From assembly GCF_029989365.1 (NCBI RefSeq), contig NZ_JAPRAQ010000030.1, forward strand, positions 31,170 to 95,169: a stretch of DNA of 64,000 bases, in the 5' to 3' direction. The notes under the pieces were generated by a model that was not told the DNA's origin, did no database searches, and saw only the letters and a list, made by a program, of their open reading frames with translations. A program made the translations under genes and the position numbers. The DNA comes from Bradyrhizobium sp. Arg816. GTDB lineage: Bacteria; Pseudomonadota; Alphaproteobacteria; Rhizobiales; Xanthobacteraceae. Positions 27,285 through 37,090 of this stretch are shown in pieces; position 1 is the first letter of the stretch; each line of letters begins with the position of its first letter.

Positions 27285-28028
27285 CTAATAACGCGCGGCC
27301 AGCCATAGGCGGATAGATGCGAGTTGGACGAAGGCAAGGTAGTTTCCTGCAAGCCTGTCGTAGCGCGTCGCCACCCGACGGCATTGCTTGATCCTGTTGA
27401 AGAACCGTTCGACGTGGTTGCGAGCGCGGTAGAGGTACGGGCTAAAGCAGACCGGATCGCTGCGGTGCTTTTCGGCGGGATGTTGGCCCACGCTCCCTTC
27501 CTCATGGCAAGCTCCCTGATCCTGTCGGCGTCATAGCCCCGGTCGGCACGCAGCATTGACCCGGGCTTCAGACGAGAGACAAAGTCTTCCGGCAAGTCGT
27601 ACGTCGTTCGCCTGCGCCTGAGCTCAACGCCAGTCGCACCGGCAGACAATTGCTATCGACCACCGCGTGGATTTTGCTCGTCAAGCCGCCGCGGGACTTT
27701 CCCATCGATTGGCGCTGGTTCCTTGTGATACAGGCCTCATGTTGATGTACGCGGACAATAGACGTGTCGACTACCTGGACACTGGCATCATGGGCAGCGA
27801 CAAGTGCGTCTATGATGCGGCTCCAGACACCAGCTCGCCGCCACCGGACGAACCGATTGTGTATGGGCCAAACGCCGCCGGCAGATCACGCCAGAGTGCT
27901 CCTGATCGGAGGATCCAAAAGATGCCATTGAGGACGCGTCGGTCGTTCACCCGAGGAACGCCACGCGGCTTGTTCGGCAGCATCGGTCTTATGGCAGTCC
28001 ATTCATAGTCGGCCACTTCGTAGCGCAT
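27285..28028 (-). pseudogene. IS5-family transposase remnant
   Basis: Reading from 28028, MRYEVADYEWTAIRPMLPNK followed by GIFWILRSGALWRDLPAAFG is the start of an IS5/IS427-type transposase. Further conserved pieces appear in other frames: IVRVHQHEACIT, KSRGGLTSKIHAVVD, LRADRGYDADRIREL, and the end SPYLYRARNHVERFFNRIKQ and LAFVQLASIRLW. At least three frame changes are needed to join them, so the gene is dead. Ends of the element were not located. Confidence 0.8.
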
Positions 28029-28155
28029 GATCGAGCCCCGAGTTTGGGAGTTTGGCTCCGGCCAAACGCAATGCTTCTGGCTCGGACCCGGTTCGGCGCT
28101 TACGGGCAGAAGCGGACATCAACCGTAACCGGTATGAGCTCCCACGTCCGGGTGA

Positions 28156-28770
28156 TCAGCGGGCGCGCGGGTAGCGGATCGGCATCCAGTACTGGCGCAG
28201 CGCCTCCACAGCTGCTGGAATATCGGCGCAGGCGTTACGGTGGGTGTCGGGGCTGTTTCGTGGCGGCCCGAGCAGCGGACGGCCTTGATCGTCGCGACAG
28301 TGCCGCAGGATGGGTCGCAGCAGGCGGTGATTGACGTTGCTGGCGTCCAGCAACGGCGCCCACGCCGGTAGCCTGAGCCGCATCGCGGCGTAGAACCCCT
28401 GGCACCAGGGACGCGCGTCGACATCGCCATTGGCTTCACGCCGGTGCATTGGCGCGAACTGGTTCGGCGCGGTCGAAAGGGTCTGGCTGATCTCGTTATG
28501 GCGCAATGCGACGGCGGAGATCGCCGCGAACTCCGGCGTGTCGCCGTGATTGAACGCATCGGCATCGATGGCGAGCAGCGGGCAGATCCAGTCGAGCGGG
28601 CTCATCGACACCGGTCCGGCCACGATCGCGGCGACGTAGCCGTCGAGCATGGGAAGGCTGGTGGCGGCGGGCTGCCGGTCGACGCGAGCCTGGAGCCATC
28701 GCTCGAGCTCTTCAAGCGGCATCGCGGCTGCCGCCATTGACGACGAAGCTTTGCGGCGACGCGGGCTCAT
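28156..28770 (-). CDS. UPF0149/YecA-family passenger protein of IS66
   Basis: A 204-residue protein whose ATG overlaps the tnpC stop (ATGA). The region MLDGYVAAIVAGPVSMSPLDW is the characteristic core of UPF0149/YecA proteins, and residues 110-150 (WCQGFYAAMRLRLPAW) match the second conserved block. There is no C-terminal SEC-C zinc motif. Several rhizobial IS66 elements carry such a gene after the transposase; its role in transposition is unknown. Lying inside the inverted repeats, it moves with the element. Confidence 0.85.
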   Translation of the reverse strand: MSPRRRKASSSMAAAAMPLEELERWLQARVDRQPAATSLPMLDGYVAAIVAGPVSMSPLDWICPLLAIDADAFNHGDTPEFAAISAVALRHNEISQTLSTAPNQFAPMHRREANGDVDARPWCQGFYAAMRLRLPAWAPLLDASNVNHRLLRPILRHCRDDQGRPLLGPPRNSPDTHRNACADIPAAVEALRQYWMPIRYPRAR

Positions 28771-30314
28771 GCGGCTCGCCGGTGCTCCGCCTTCCAGTTC
28801 CAGGCGAGCAGTTCGTGCAGCTGATGGCTTCTGGTTCCCCCGGAAACGATGCGCTCCAGCACATCGGTGAGATAGGCCTGCGGATCGAGCTCTTGCAGCT
28901 TTGCGGTATTGAGAATCGAGCTCAGGATCGCCCAGCTCTCGGCGCCGCCTTCGTTGCCGCTGAACAATGAGTTGCGTCTTCCAAGAGCAATTGGGCGCAT
29001 GGAACGCTCGACCGTATTGCTGTCGACCTCGACGCGGCCGTCGTTGAGGAACAGCGTCAGTCCGGCATAGTGATTGAGCGAGTAGTTGATGGCCTCTGCG
29101 AGCTTCGACTGGGAGAAGAGCTGGCCAACCATTGTGGTCAATCGTGCCTTGAGTGCCTCCATCAACGGAGCGGTCCTGGCGCGGCGGACAGCGAGCCGCT
29201 GCTCGGCGCTCGAGCCGCGGATCTCGGCCTCGATCGCATAGACCGCCTGCAGGCGTTCGATTACCTCGCGCGCGAACGGCGACTGCGTCGTCTTGAACAC
29301 CTCGACGAACTTACGTCGGGCATGAGCAAGACAAAAGGCGAGCTGGATCTCGCCGCCATGATTGCGGGCGAGCGCCTTGTAGGCGGCATAGCCATCCACC
29401 TGCAGAATGCCGGAAAAGTCCGTCAATTGTCCGGCGATCTGCTCCGTGCCGCGGCCGGCCGCGAACACGTAGGCAACCGCCGGCGGCGAGGGCCCGCCCC
29501 ATGGTCGGTCATCGATGGCATGCGCCCAGAACTGGCAGATGCGGGTGCGATGTCGTCCGGGGTCGAGCACCGGCATCGGCGTCTCGTCGCAGAACACGCG
29601 CGGCGCGCTCTGGATTGTCCTCAGCTGAAGCTCATAGAGGCTTTTGAGCCACCAGGCGGTACGCTTCACCCAGCCGGCGAGCGTCGCGCGGTCGAGCTGG
29701 ATGCCCTGGCTGGCCAAGATCTGCACCTGCCGGTACAGCGGCAGATACCAGGCGAACTTCGAGACCACCACGTGGGCCACGAGAGCCGTCGACGCCATGC
29801 CGCTCTCAATGAGGCGCGGCAGCACCTTCGCCTGCACCACGCCGTCGGTGCAGCTTCGGCAGCCGTACTTGGGACGAATTGTCCGCAGCACGCGCAGAAT
29901 CGCCGGGATCACGTCCAGCACCTCGCTGACGTCCTCGCCGATCTTGTGAAGCCGACCCTGGCAGCACGGGCACGCGGTCGCCTCCGGCTCCAGCACCTGC
30001 TCACAGCGCGGCAGATGCCTGGGCAGCGCGCCGATGTTGCGGCGCGCCTTCTTGCGCACCTTGCCGGGCGGCTTCGCTGCAGGCACGTCGTCGTTGGCAG
30101 CGGCAGGTGGCGTGACGCCGGTCTCAAGATCGTCGAGATCAAGCGCGAGCTGCTCGGCCACGAGCGCGGCAAGCCGCTCCGAGCGCTTCCCGAAGATCAG
30201 CTCCTTGAGCGTCTGCATCGCCACGCGCAGCTTCTCGTTCTCGGCGTCAAGCGCGAGCACCATCTCAGTCAGAGCCGTCGGATCGGTCGGGAGAGCGTCG
30301 GGGCGAATCGCCAT
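28767..30314 (-). CDS. tnpC: IS66 transposase TnpC
   Basis: A transposase of about 515 residues from MAIRPDALPTDPTALTEM (an alternative Met lies five codons upstream). It has an N-terminal leucine-zipper-like helix (LDAENEKLRVAMQTLKELIF), a zinc-binding region (ACPCCQGRLHKIGEDVSE and CRSC), and the catalytic blocks CDETPMPVLDPG, QVDGYAAYKALARNH and VEVDSNTVERSMRP. No stop or frameshift is seen. It is translated from the same transcript as tnpA and tnpB and overlaps the passenger gene. Confidence 0.93.
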   Translation of the reverse strand: MAIRPDALPTDPTALTEMVLALDAENEKLRVAMQTLKELIFGKRSERLAALVAEQLALDLDDLETGVTPPAAANDDVPAAKPPGKVRKKARRNIGALPRHLPRCEQVLEPEATACPCCQGRLHKIGEDVSEVLDVIPAILRVLRTIRPKYGCRSCTDGVVQAKVLPRLIESGMASTALVAHVVVSKFAWYLPLYRQVQILASQGIQLDRATLAGWVKRTAWWLKSLYELQLRTIQSAPRVFCDETPMPVLDPGRHRTRICQFWAHAIDDRPWGGPSPPAVAYVFAAGRGTEQIAGQLTDFSGILQVDGYAAYKALARNHGGEIQLAFCLAHARRKFVEVFKTTQSPFAREVIERLQAVYAIEAEIRGSSAEQRLAVRRARTAPLMEALKARLTTMVGQLFSQSKLAEAINYSLNHYAGLTLFLNDGRVEVDSNTVERSMRPIALGRRNSLFSGNEGGAESWAILSSILNTAKLQELDPQAYLTDVLERIVSGGTRSHQLHELLAWNWKAEHRRAA

Positions 30315-30364
30315 GATCAGACGATACATGCGCACGCGACACGCTCCAGCGAAATCCTCACCTC

Positions 30365-30718
30365 TCAGCCGACAACGGCTGGCTGCTTCACAGGCTTGGG
30401 TGAGACACGTGTCCACTCGAGCCCGTCGACCAGCATCGCGAGTTGCGTCGCACTCAAATGCACCACGCCGTCGCGGATCGGCGGCCAGGTGAAATGCCCT
30501 TCGTGCAACCACTTCGTTACAAGCACCATGCCGCTGCCGTCCCACGCCAGCAGCTTTACTCTGTCGGAACGTTTGGAACGGAAAACGAAGACGTTGCCGT
30601 CATAAGGACTCGTGTGTAGCGCTTCGCTCACCAGCGCCGACAGCGTGTGCACCGACTTGCGAAAGTCGACCGGCTGGGACGCCAGCATCACCTTGAGGTC
30701 GGGCCGCAGCGCTATCAT
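30365..30718 (-). CDS. tnpB: IS66 accessory protein TnpB
   Basis: A 117-residue TnpB starting MIALRPDLKVMLASQPVDFR, with the conserved NVFVFRSKRSDRVKLLAWDG and the end FTWPPIRDGVVHLSATQL. It starts in an overlap with the tnpA stop. The open frame extends upstream through tnpA, but that part is a shadow. Confidence 0.92.
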   Translation of the reverse strand: MIALRPDLKVMLASQPVDFRKSVHTLSALVSEALHTSPYDGNVFVFRSKRSDRVKLLAWDGSGMVLVTKWLHEGHFTWPPIRDGVVHLSATQLAMLVDGLEWTRVSPKPVKQPAVVG

Positions 30719-31152
30719 CGATCGCCTCTGAGCACCGACAGCACCGTGCAAAGCGTCGCAGCATCCACTTCTCCCTCGACGCGAATGCGCGCCCCACTCA
30801 CCTCGATCTCGACCACCCCACAGGCCCTGGTCGGCGGCGCGGTCACCTTCAAGGGCCGCGCTTGCGCCGACGCTGAGAGCTGGCCGCCCTCGGCGCCAAT
30901 CTGGATCGGCACGAAGCTCGGCACCTTGCCGGCCATTGCCGTAATCTGGCGTCGCCACACCGTGAGCAGCCCGCGGGAAACGCCGTTGCGCCGCGCCACC
31001 TCGGAGATGTTCGTGCCTTCCTCAAAACTCTCCGCCACGATCCGGGCCTTCTCCTCGCCCGTCCATCGCCGCCGCCGGCGCTCCCCGGTGATCACCTCAA
31101 CACGACGATAGGAGTCACCTTCCTGCCTGGCATCAAGCATGGCATTTACCAT
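30715..31152 (-). CDS. tnpA: IS66 accessory protein TnpA
   Basis: A 145-residue protein. The helix-turn-helix is at residues 30-65 (RIVAESFEEGTNISEVARRN, VSRGLLTVWRRQITAM), and the C-terminal strand motif is VVEIEVSGARIRVEGEVD. It is the first gene of the element, about 85 bases inside the right inverted repeat. Confidence 0.9.
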   Translation of the reverse strand: MVNAMLDARQEGDSYRRVEVITGERRRRRWTGEEKARIVAESFEEGTNISEVARRNGVSRGLLTVWRRQITAMAGKVPSFVPIQIGAEGGQLSASAQARPLKVTAPPTRACGVVEIEVSGARIRVEGEVDAATLCTVLSVLRGDR

Positions 31153-31237
31153 CGATCCACCTCCTCCGATCAGCTCATGCCAGCCTCTATCGCGCGTAAG
31201 CCCAGGGGGGGCTAGGTGGGTGCCTCATGCCGCTTAC

Positions 31238-31865
31238 CATCAACCTGCCGATGATCCCTGATAAATCCGTCGAAATTGACCCAACTACGACATTTTAGCG
31301 CTGAGATCGCTGCTGCGGCCAAGTCGGGCGGCCTATCGGCGCTGACTGGCATTCGTGATCGGGCCAAGCGCGCTTGGCTCGGCCGATGCACGGGCCAACT
31401 GCCGGATATGTTCCTGGCGCCAGACACCGTCGGGGCAGCGCGCGCCGCTGAAGCGCCAATGGCGGACGCTCTTCTCAGGCAATTGGTGGTGACGCCTACT
31501 GAGTTGAATCGGTAGGTCGGCGTCAACTGAGTTGGTGACAACCGGCGTGGGGCTTAGGCCCGCGCCTTGGAAGACCAAAGCAGATATTCCGTCCTCTCCA
31601 CGCTGGGCGCGATCGTTTCCCGCGTGAAAAGCTTCGTTTTCGTCTGAAACGTACGGAGTTTTCGGTAGAGGTTTGCTGCAATGATTCGTAATTGCGCGGA
31701 TCCATTGCGGGCAAATGGAGCGGGGCTTTGGGGCTTATATCAATTCGAGCGGTTACTGCCGGGCGTGCTGGTCTCGGCGGGTTCGCTCGTTCGTCTTTTC
31801 GTTCTGTCCGCGGGTGTTCGCCAGCCGCTCGCGCCCGGTTGAGTGCGGTCCGGCAGGGCTGAGAA
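31238..31865. other. decayed DNA after the IS66 element
   Basis: No intact gene. A plus-strand stretch at 31276-31515 has an open frame with an Ala-rich product that I cannot identify. The region 31700-31865 is the leader of the membrane-protein gene that follows. Confidence 0.35.
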
Positions 31866-33317
31866 ATGCATAGTCGTACGCGCGTCTTGAGCCTGGGCAC
31901 TTTTGCGGCGCTCGCGCTTTATTTTTTGATTTGGTCGGTCTGGCGGGCTCAATTCCCGGTCGAGATTTGGTTCTCGGAATCGCGGAACGCCTTCCATCAG
32001 GACGCTGCGGCGGCCGGTTTGCCACTGTACCCGAGCGCCGATCAGCTCATCGTTAACAACTACCCACCGCTCTCATTCTTCATCGTGGGTGCGCTCGGAC
32101 GTCTCTTCGGAGATAGTCTCTTCGTGGGGCGCGCGCTCTCGATTATTGGGCTTCTCACGCTCGCGGTAGAGATCGCGTTGGTAGTGCGGATCTTGGCCGG
32201 GTCGCTGCCGGCGGGTGCCGTCGGCGGCCTCTGGTTCGTCGCGATCATGGCGCACAATGCGACGAGCTACCTGGGCGCGAACAATCTGCAGATTGTCGGG
32301 CAAGCGAACATGGCCGCGGGATTCGTTTGGTTCCTCGAGCGCGAGCGGTCGGGGCTCTCTCCTGTCCCGGCTTTGTTGGTGATCGTCCTAGCAGGCTTCT
32401 GGAAGCACAACATTATCGGGATATCTGCAACCGCGGTTCTGTGGCTTTTGCTGCGCGACTGGCGCACTGGCGCGAGGCCTGCGCTCATCAGTGCGCTCGC
32501 CGCGGGGGGCGGCCTGTTCGCCTGCGGCGTGATCTTCGGGGCGGCGTTCTACACCAACCTTCTGACCAGCCAGGCCTACTCCGTGGGCCATCTCGTGAGT
32601 CAGATCGGGTCCTTGCAGTGGCTGGCGGTCGCCGCGATCTTTTGGGGAATTTGGGTTTGGTTCAGCCGGGGCAGCTATGCATCTCGCTTGACGGCTCTTC
32701 ACTCGGCGATCGGCCTCCTTTCCTGCCTGATGCAGTGGCTCGGGGACGGCGTTTTCGGCAATGCCGCGTTCGATCTGACTATCGCTCTCAGCGTCGGGGT
32801 CGGCTGCGCATACGCTCAGATCAGGATGTCTCCGATCGCTACGCTGCTCGGGGCGAACTCGACGCGCGTGCTGCCGGTCGTTCTGCTGGCCCTGCGCCTG
32901 GCTGCATCACCTTGGAAGCCGCCGCACCCCAACGGCTCGGCGGCGACCACAGGCGGAGCCGCGGGGACACCGCCTGAGAGGAGATATAGCCGGGTTCAGT
33001 TCTTAGGTTGTCCCACCACAGGCAGGTATTGCTCGGTCATCAACACCTTTGTTTATCGGCGGATGGACGCGCGCTCTCACTGGACTTATCCGCCGCAAAC
33101 CGCTTCATCCGCTCCGAATCGGTCGGATTTTGGGTTCCAGCAGGGAAGAGGCCGACGTTGGCCCCATTCATATAGATCCTTGGGCACTGTCGGCACGCAT
33201 GCCTATCCCTCGGTAGAATCGCTATGGATAGCCCTGGGTTGCGCTTGCGCTACCCCGCGATTTCTAGTTCAGCTTGTGCCGGGTGGGGGAGGAATAGATG
33301 ATCGTAGACCCGTATGA
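31866..33317 (+). pseudogene. truncated integral membrane glycosyltransferase-like protein
   Basis: The first 345 residues form an integral membrane protein with about eight hydrophobic segments, a long periplasmic-type loop after the first one (FPVEIWFSESRNAFHQDA, NNYPPLSF) and the general layout of DUF2029/ArnT-like polytopic glycosyltransferases. After about LLALRLAASPWK (near 32920) hydrophobic character stops, and the remaining 120 codons are of random, Ser/Pro/Arg-rich composition, running into the start of the next gene. I read this as a gene truncated at about 32.9 kb and fused to non-coding sequence. Exact family is uncertain. Confidence 0.55.
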
Positions 33318-34230
33318 GCGGTTTTTTGTCCGTCATGACCTGTGTTTACGAACGCCCTATGATCACGGCGCCGCGCTCCCTATCTTGTCAACAGACGGTA
33401 ACATCGACGTGGAGGACGTTGTTACGCGAGCAATTCGCGACGACCGCGCGAAGATGGCGCTGCGGAACAAGGATGTCATTCGTCTGACGAAATTCGAGGT
33501 CAGGCGCGATAAAGGTGTGGCAATTTTTCTATTCCGGCGGTCCGATCCTGACGCGACCACGCCGGTCTGGGAGAACCAGCGAACACGCGAGCTTCGCGAA
33601 GCCGACAAGGGTGAAGACGACGCGATCACGATGTCGGCCCACCTGTTTGTCGAGTTGAAGACCGACGGCGGTCCGCGACCCACCCATCGGGCAATACTGG
33701 AAGAAATTCCGGGCCTTGGCAGGACGTATGTCCAAGGCATCCTCGGAGACGTGCTACGAGCCCACAAGTACAACTACAAGGACAGGCGCGGGAAGGAGCA
33801 AGAGACATATACGTTAGTCGATTTTCTCGGCGTGAAGTCTGAAACGATCGACAAGGCAATGGGTGCAGGAAGTGAAATTGAGTACGTCGAATTGGTGAAG
33901 CCGCCTGACGTGAGAGGTCTCGATATGGAGCACATTGTTCCGCGGGAAGTTCGCTGGAAATTGTACATCCGCAGCACTCCCGAACGGTCACTTCCGATCA
34001 TAAATAAAATTAAGAAATGGGCGGGAAAGGATTGGAGCGACGTTCGCGTTCGTATTAATATGCCTGAAGCTCGTTCGCGACTTGTTTCTGTCGCCCGCGT
34101 GCAGGACGCGGCTGATGTCCTTTTCGTCCGCGCCGTTCCGGTAACTGTGAAGAAGCCCCTTCCCGCGTGCACTGAGAACGTAAACGAAGAGTTGCTGAGC
34201 AAGGCTATCGAACTCTTCAAGAAAGGCTGA
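33298..34230 (+). CDS. unrecognised soluble protein, first of a two-gene operon
   Basis: A 310-residue soluble protein with GGAGGA 6 bases before the ATG. Notable stretches are VAIFLFRRSDPDATTPVWEN, AHLFVELKTDGGPRPTHRAI, EEIPGLGRTYVQGILGDVL and DAADVLFVRAVPV. I do not recognise a named domain. It is mixed alpha/beta with several basic surface segments in the middle (YNYKDRRGKEQE). A four-TM membrane protein is encoded 9 bases downstream, so they almost certainly act together. A soluble effector or sensor paired with a small membrane protein is a layout common in antiphage systems, but that is only an analogy. Base composition looks like that of neighbouring accessory genes. Confidence 0.7.
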   Translation: MIVDPYERFFVRHDLCLRTPYDHGAALPILSTDGNIDVEDVVTRAIRDDRAKMALRNKDVIRLTKFEVRRDKGVAIFLFRRSDPDATTPVWENQRTRELREADKGEDDAITMSAHLFVELKTDGGPRPTHRAILEEIPGLGRTYVQGILGDVLRAHKYNYKDRRGKEQETYTLVDFLGVKSETIDKAMGAGSEIEYVELVKPPDVRGLDMEHIVPREVRWKLYIRSTPERSLPIINKIKKWAGKDWSDVRVRINMPEARSRLVSVARVQDAADVLFVRAVPVTVKKPLPACTENVNEELLSKAIELFKKG

Positions 34231-34239
34231 AGGCCCTCC

Positions 34240-34863
34240 ATGTGGCGCTTATTCTATCCGCTGCGCTACTTCCGCCTCCGGGCTGATGGCAAGGCGCATT
34301 TAGATCTTATTCCGACGGTGATTCTAGCCGCGCTTATGGCAGGGCCGTTCGTTGCGTTTGGAGGGGTCTTTTTCAATCCAGACGGGTTCCTGGATAAGCT
34401 CATCAACGTTACAGCTGCGCTCGGCGGGTTCTATGTAGCCGCGCTCGTAGCTGCGGCAACATTTACGCACGAAGACTTAGACAAGGTCATTCGGTCAGGA
34501 CCTATTGCGCTCATTGAAAAAGATGCGGATGGGCACGCTATCACGGAGTACCTAACCCGTCGCGAACTCGCCTGCGCGATTTTTGGCTATCTCGCCTTTT
34601 CCAGCATTCTCTTCTCGTTTGCAGCCGCGTTTGCGGTCGGCATGAGCAGGAACAGTACGCTGGTCTCTCATCTGATCGCAATTGGTGGAGATGGCCTCTA
34701 TCTGTCAATCCGAAGCATCACGATTATCTTGTTCTCGCTAGTCGTAGCGCACATTGCGACCGTCACCGGCGTCGGACTTTATTACTTGATGGATCGGCTG
34801 TATCGGCACGACCGGGCGATTACCACGCCTAAGGGCGGCGGTCGCATTGATGATGTTGCATAA
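34240..34863 (+). CDS. four-TM membrane protein, second gene of the unknown operon
   Basis: A 207-residue inner-membrane protein. Hydrophobic segments lie at about residues 24-46 (IPTVILAALMAGPFVAFGGV), 60-82 (VTAALGGFYVAALVAAATF), 112-136 (ACAIFGYLAFSSILFSFAAA) and 150-182 (ITIILFSLVVAHIATVTGVG). The charged loop between segments 2 and 3 (HEDLDKVIRSGPIALIEKDA) is probably cytoplasmic. The gene follows its partner by 9 bases. I do not recognise the family. The paired layout resembles membrane-associated defence modules, such as the Kiwa pair, in general form only; neither protein resembles KwaA or KwaB as far as I can judge. Confidence 0.7.
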   Translation: MWRLFYPLRYFRLRADGKAHLDLIPTVILAALMAGPFVAFGGVFFNPDGFLDKLINVTAALGGFYVAALVAAATFTHEDLDKVIRSGPIALIEKDADGHAITEYLTRRELACAIFGYLAFSSILFSFAAAFAVGMSRNSTLVSHLIAIGGDGLYLSIRSITIILFSLVVAHIATVTGVGLYYLMDRLYRHDRAITTPKGGGRIDDVA

Positions 34864-35753
34864 CGAAGAGCGCCGAGACGCCGCTTCGCTGTGTCCAGAA
34901 AGTCGATCTCTAACGTGAGAGAGGCTTGAATAGCGCTGGTGCCGGCGCAGTTGTCGCCGGCTTCTCCTGAAGACCTTTGCCCCGGCCACCCAGCGCCTCG
35001 TCAAACCGGCGCACCGACGCCGCTGACCGGATTATAGGTCTTCCGCAGCCCGCTTGTTGGTGCGATCCAATTGGCCATCTTGTGGGCCTGGTCGGGGACC
35101 TCGGCGCCAGGCCCAGTCTTTGATTTTGCCGCCGAGTTGCGGAAATCTCGGTAGATCGAACCGATGAAAAATAGCAGACACCAAGCCGCGGCGCCGCCGG
35201 GGTTGATCGCCTGTCACGATTGCGGGGCGTCGGTCTCATTTTCCGCGGTCGCTTGCCCGACGTCCGGCTCCGGAGAGCCCGCCGGGCCGTATATCCAAAG
35301 CAGGCCAGATGCGAGCCGGCACCTGTTCGATTGACGGAAAGTCATCCCCGACGGCGCGGGCGACACACGTTTGTTACTCACCGGAACAGAGGTTCTAAAA
35401 AGTGGGGTAACTGAAACGCATTTTTCGCAACGATTTCAAGCCGCCATTTGGGCGTTGGCGATCCCGGCAGAAAGGGCAGGAGCCTTTTCTGTCGATGGGT
35501 TAGGGCGACTACCGATCCTAACCATTTCGCAACTATATGCCGTCCGAGACGAGTGACTAACGGATTCGGCCAGCTTGAGCCTTTGTGGGCACGCCCTAAG
35601 GCCGGTCAAGGCGGCATACTGAAACAGTAGCTCAAAAGCAAAACCCCGCCAGCGCCAACCGACGGGGTTTCTGAAAGTCCGAGAGCAGGGCACCACCCCC
35701 CGCATCTCCACACGCTTCACCGTGATCAAGACAAAGCAGCTGTTTGCAACACG
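34864..35753. other. 0.9 kb without a convincing gene
   Basis: No credible coding sequence on either strand. A hairpin with stem aaaccccg/cggggttt and a 14-base loop lies at 35641-35670 and could be a terminator, although a clear T-run is missing. Confidence 0.4.
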
Positions 35754-36212
35754 ATGCTCGAGGCGATTCCGAGCTCTGAGAGAGGACGGCGTATCCTACG
35801 ATGGGCTGCCGATCATGCATGGTGCTCTCGTCCATCTGACCGCGAGCAAGCGGTGCGCGAGTTCTGCCGTGACTGGCCACCGTGGGCGAGCGAGACCAAG
35901 TTCAAAGCGATGCTCCGCGCGCTGAAAGGCGTCCCGAACCTCAAGTGGACCAATGACCAGTCCGCTGTGGTGCTCGAGCTAAGCCTCGATCGTTGTCGAG
36001 AACTGAAGCTTCAGCACTTCCTGGGAGCCGACGACGATCCCAACTACGATCGACGCCGCGTGCTTGAGCGGAAGGCGGACGCCGCACGCATGCGGACAGA
36101 CCGTGCAAGAAGAGTAGCGGACGACCGCGGGGCGCCCGCGCTTGGAGCTTCCGCCAAAGCAGCGGTTGATCCACGAGAGGGCGCAAGCCGCCAAGCGTCA
36201 GCGGAGGCGTAG
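35754..36212 (+). CDS. hypothetical protein, possibly frameshifted at its end
   Basis: A 152-residue open frame, MLEAIPSSERGRRILRWAAD onward, with a plausible globular part up to about residue 110 (CRDWPPWASETKFKAMLRAL, LKWTNDQSAVVLELS) and an Arg/Ala-rich tail. The overlapping frame at about 36150 (PPKQRLIHERAQAAKRQRRR) reads more naturally as the continuation, so a frameshift near 36140 is possible. It might be a remnant of a phage or plasmid replication-associated gene; I cannot name a family. Confidence 0.4.
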   Translation: MLEAIPSSERGRRILRWAADHAWCSRPSDREQAVREFCRDWPPWASETKFKAMLRALKGVPNLKWTNDQSAVVLELSLDRCRELKLQHFLGADDDPNYDRRRVLERKADAARMRTDRARRVADDRGAPALGASAKAAVDPREGASRQASAEA

Positions 36213-36614
36213 GGAACGTGTTGCTTCTTCTGAGAAGTCACGGGAAAATGCGTCCGGCGACAATCTGTACATTTGTGACCGGACGGATTGTGGCGTGACA
36301 GCCGCGATCGCCGAGCGCATCAAGCACGACGGCGCCACAGATCGGTGGTGGCTTGAACCGGATGAGCTGGCTGGATGCCGCCGCCTCTCAAGACAAGAAA
36401 GCCGGATCACCAAGCCCGACTGAAAGAGCTTCGAACGCCTTCGCCGAGTTCGTGAGGCGCGCTCGACGCGCGCCGCTTACACGGCGCTAGCGAGAACGGC
36501 TGGTCGACTATGTGCGGGAAAACGCGCACCACATCGCGCCGGCGCCGAAAATTGTGGAAGTCGATCGCGAAGATCCTTGGGCTTCCCTAGGATATAGGCC
36601 AACCAGGTAGCCGC
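36213..36614. other. intergenic or remnant
   Basis: Contains the possible continuation of the preceding frame (to about 36423, ending TDRWWLEPDELAGCRR) and otherwise nothing recognisable. Confidence 0.35.
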
Positions 36615-37076
36615 TCAGATGGCCACATGGGCCGTTGGCAGCGGCGATGCACCGGATTCCACCATGGCGTCGATATCTACTCCGTTGAATAGCGCCAGCG
36701 CATCGTAGGCTCTGTGAAGCACGTCGTGGATTGAATCGAGATCGTTCCACATGATGGTCCTGCCTTCGTCGGAGTTCCGCCGGAAATTATGTTGGCGGTA
36801 GAAGCTGTGGAAGAGCCGGTTGCGTACGCTAAGAGCGTTCGAAAGTAGATCCTCCAGATCGGGTGGTTGAGCACCAACCCCCTTCACCAATTGACCGAGC
36901 GTGGATCGATCAATCTTGTCGAGAATCTCGCGAGCCGCCTCCGGATCCGGGTTATCGAGCAGACCCCGATCCGTCCCACGGCTCCAAAGGAGCTTATTGC
37001 CGAGTTCGGTTTCGAGAAGCGCCACGGCCTCCGCAACGAAGCCGAACTTTTGGTAGACCTCATCAAGTGAAGGCAT
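36615..37076 (-). CDS. unrecognised helical protein, second gene of a pair
   Basis: A 153-residue protein starting MPSLDEVYQKFGFVAEAVAL. It is predominantly helical, with the segment LEDLLSNALSVRNRLFHSFY followed by RQHNFRRNSDEGRTIMWNDL. The RNRLxHxFY-like segment is reminiscent of HEPN-type or related nucleotide-binding helical folds, but the match is too loose to name. It begins 14 bases after the upstream gene on the same strand, so the two probably form an operon. Confidence 0.5.
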   Translation of the reverse strand: MPSLDEVYQKFGFVAEAVALLETELGNKLLWSRGTDRGLLDNPDPEAAREILDKIDRSTLGQLVKGVGAQPPDLEDLLSNALSVRNRLFHSFYRQHNFRRNSDEGRTIMWNDLDSIHDVLHRAYDALALFNGVDIDAMVESGASPLPTAHVAI

Positions 37077-37090
37077 GGTTGCCGCGGTGC

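Larger units (their letters stand above)
28125..31237 (-). mobile_element. complete IS66 element with passenger gene and target duplication
   Basis: The left end gtaaccggtatgag and the right end, read inward as gtaagcggcatgag, are imperfect inverted repeats. Both ends are flanked by the same 8 bases, catcaacc (28117-28124 and 31238-31245). The element carries four overlapping minus-strand genes: tnpA, tnpB, tnpC and a UPF0149-family passenger. All four frames are open, so it could be active. Confidence 0.9.

Noticed and set aside
29070..30605. 511-codon open frame on the plus strand
   Set aside because: It is antisense to the intact IS66 transposase gene and has an Arg/His-rich product without motifs.
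33298..34863. Kiwa (kwaAB) antiphage system
   Set aside because: The gene order is reversed relative to kwaA-kwaB, and I see no likeness to the KwaB family; only the general soluble/membrane pairing is shared.
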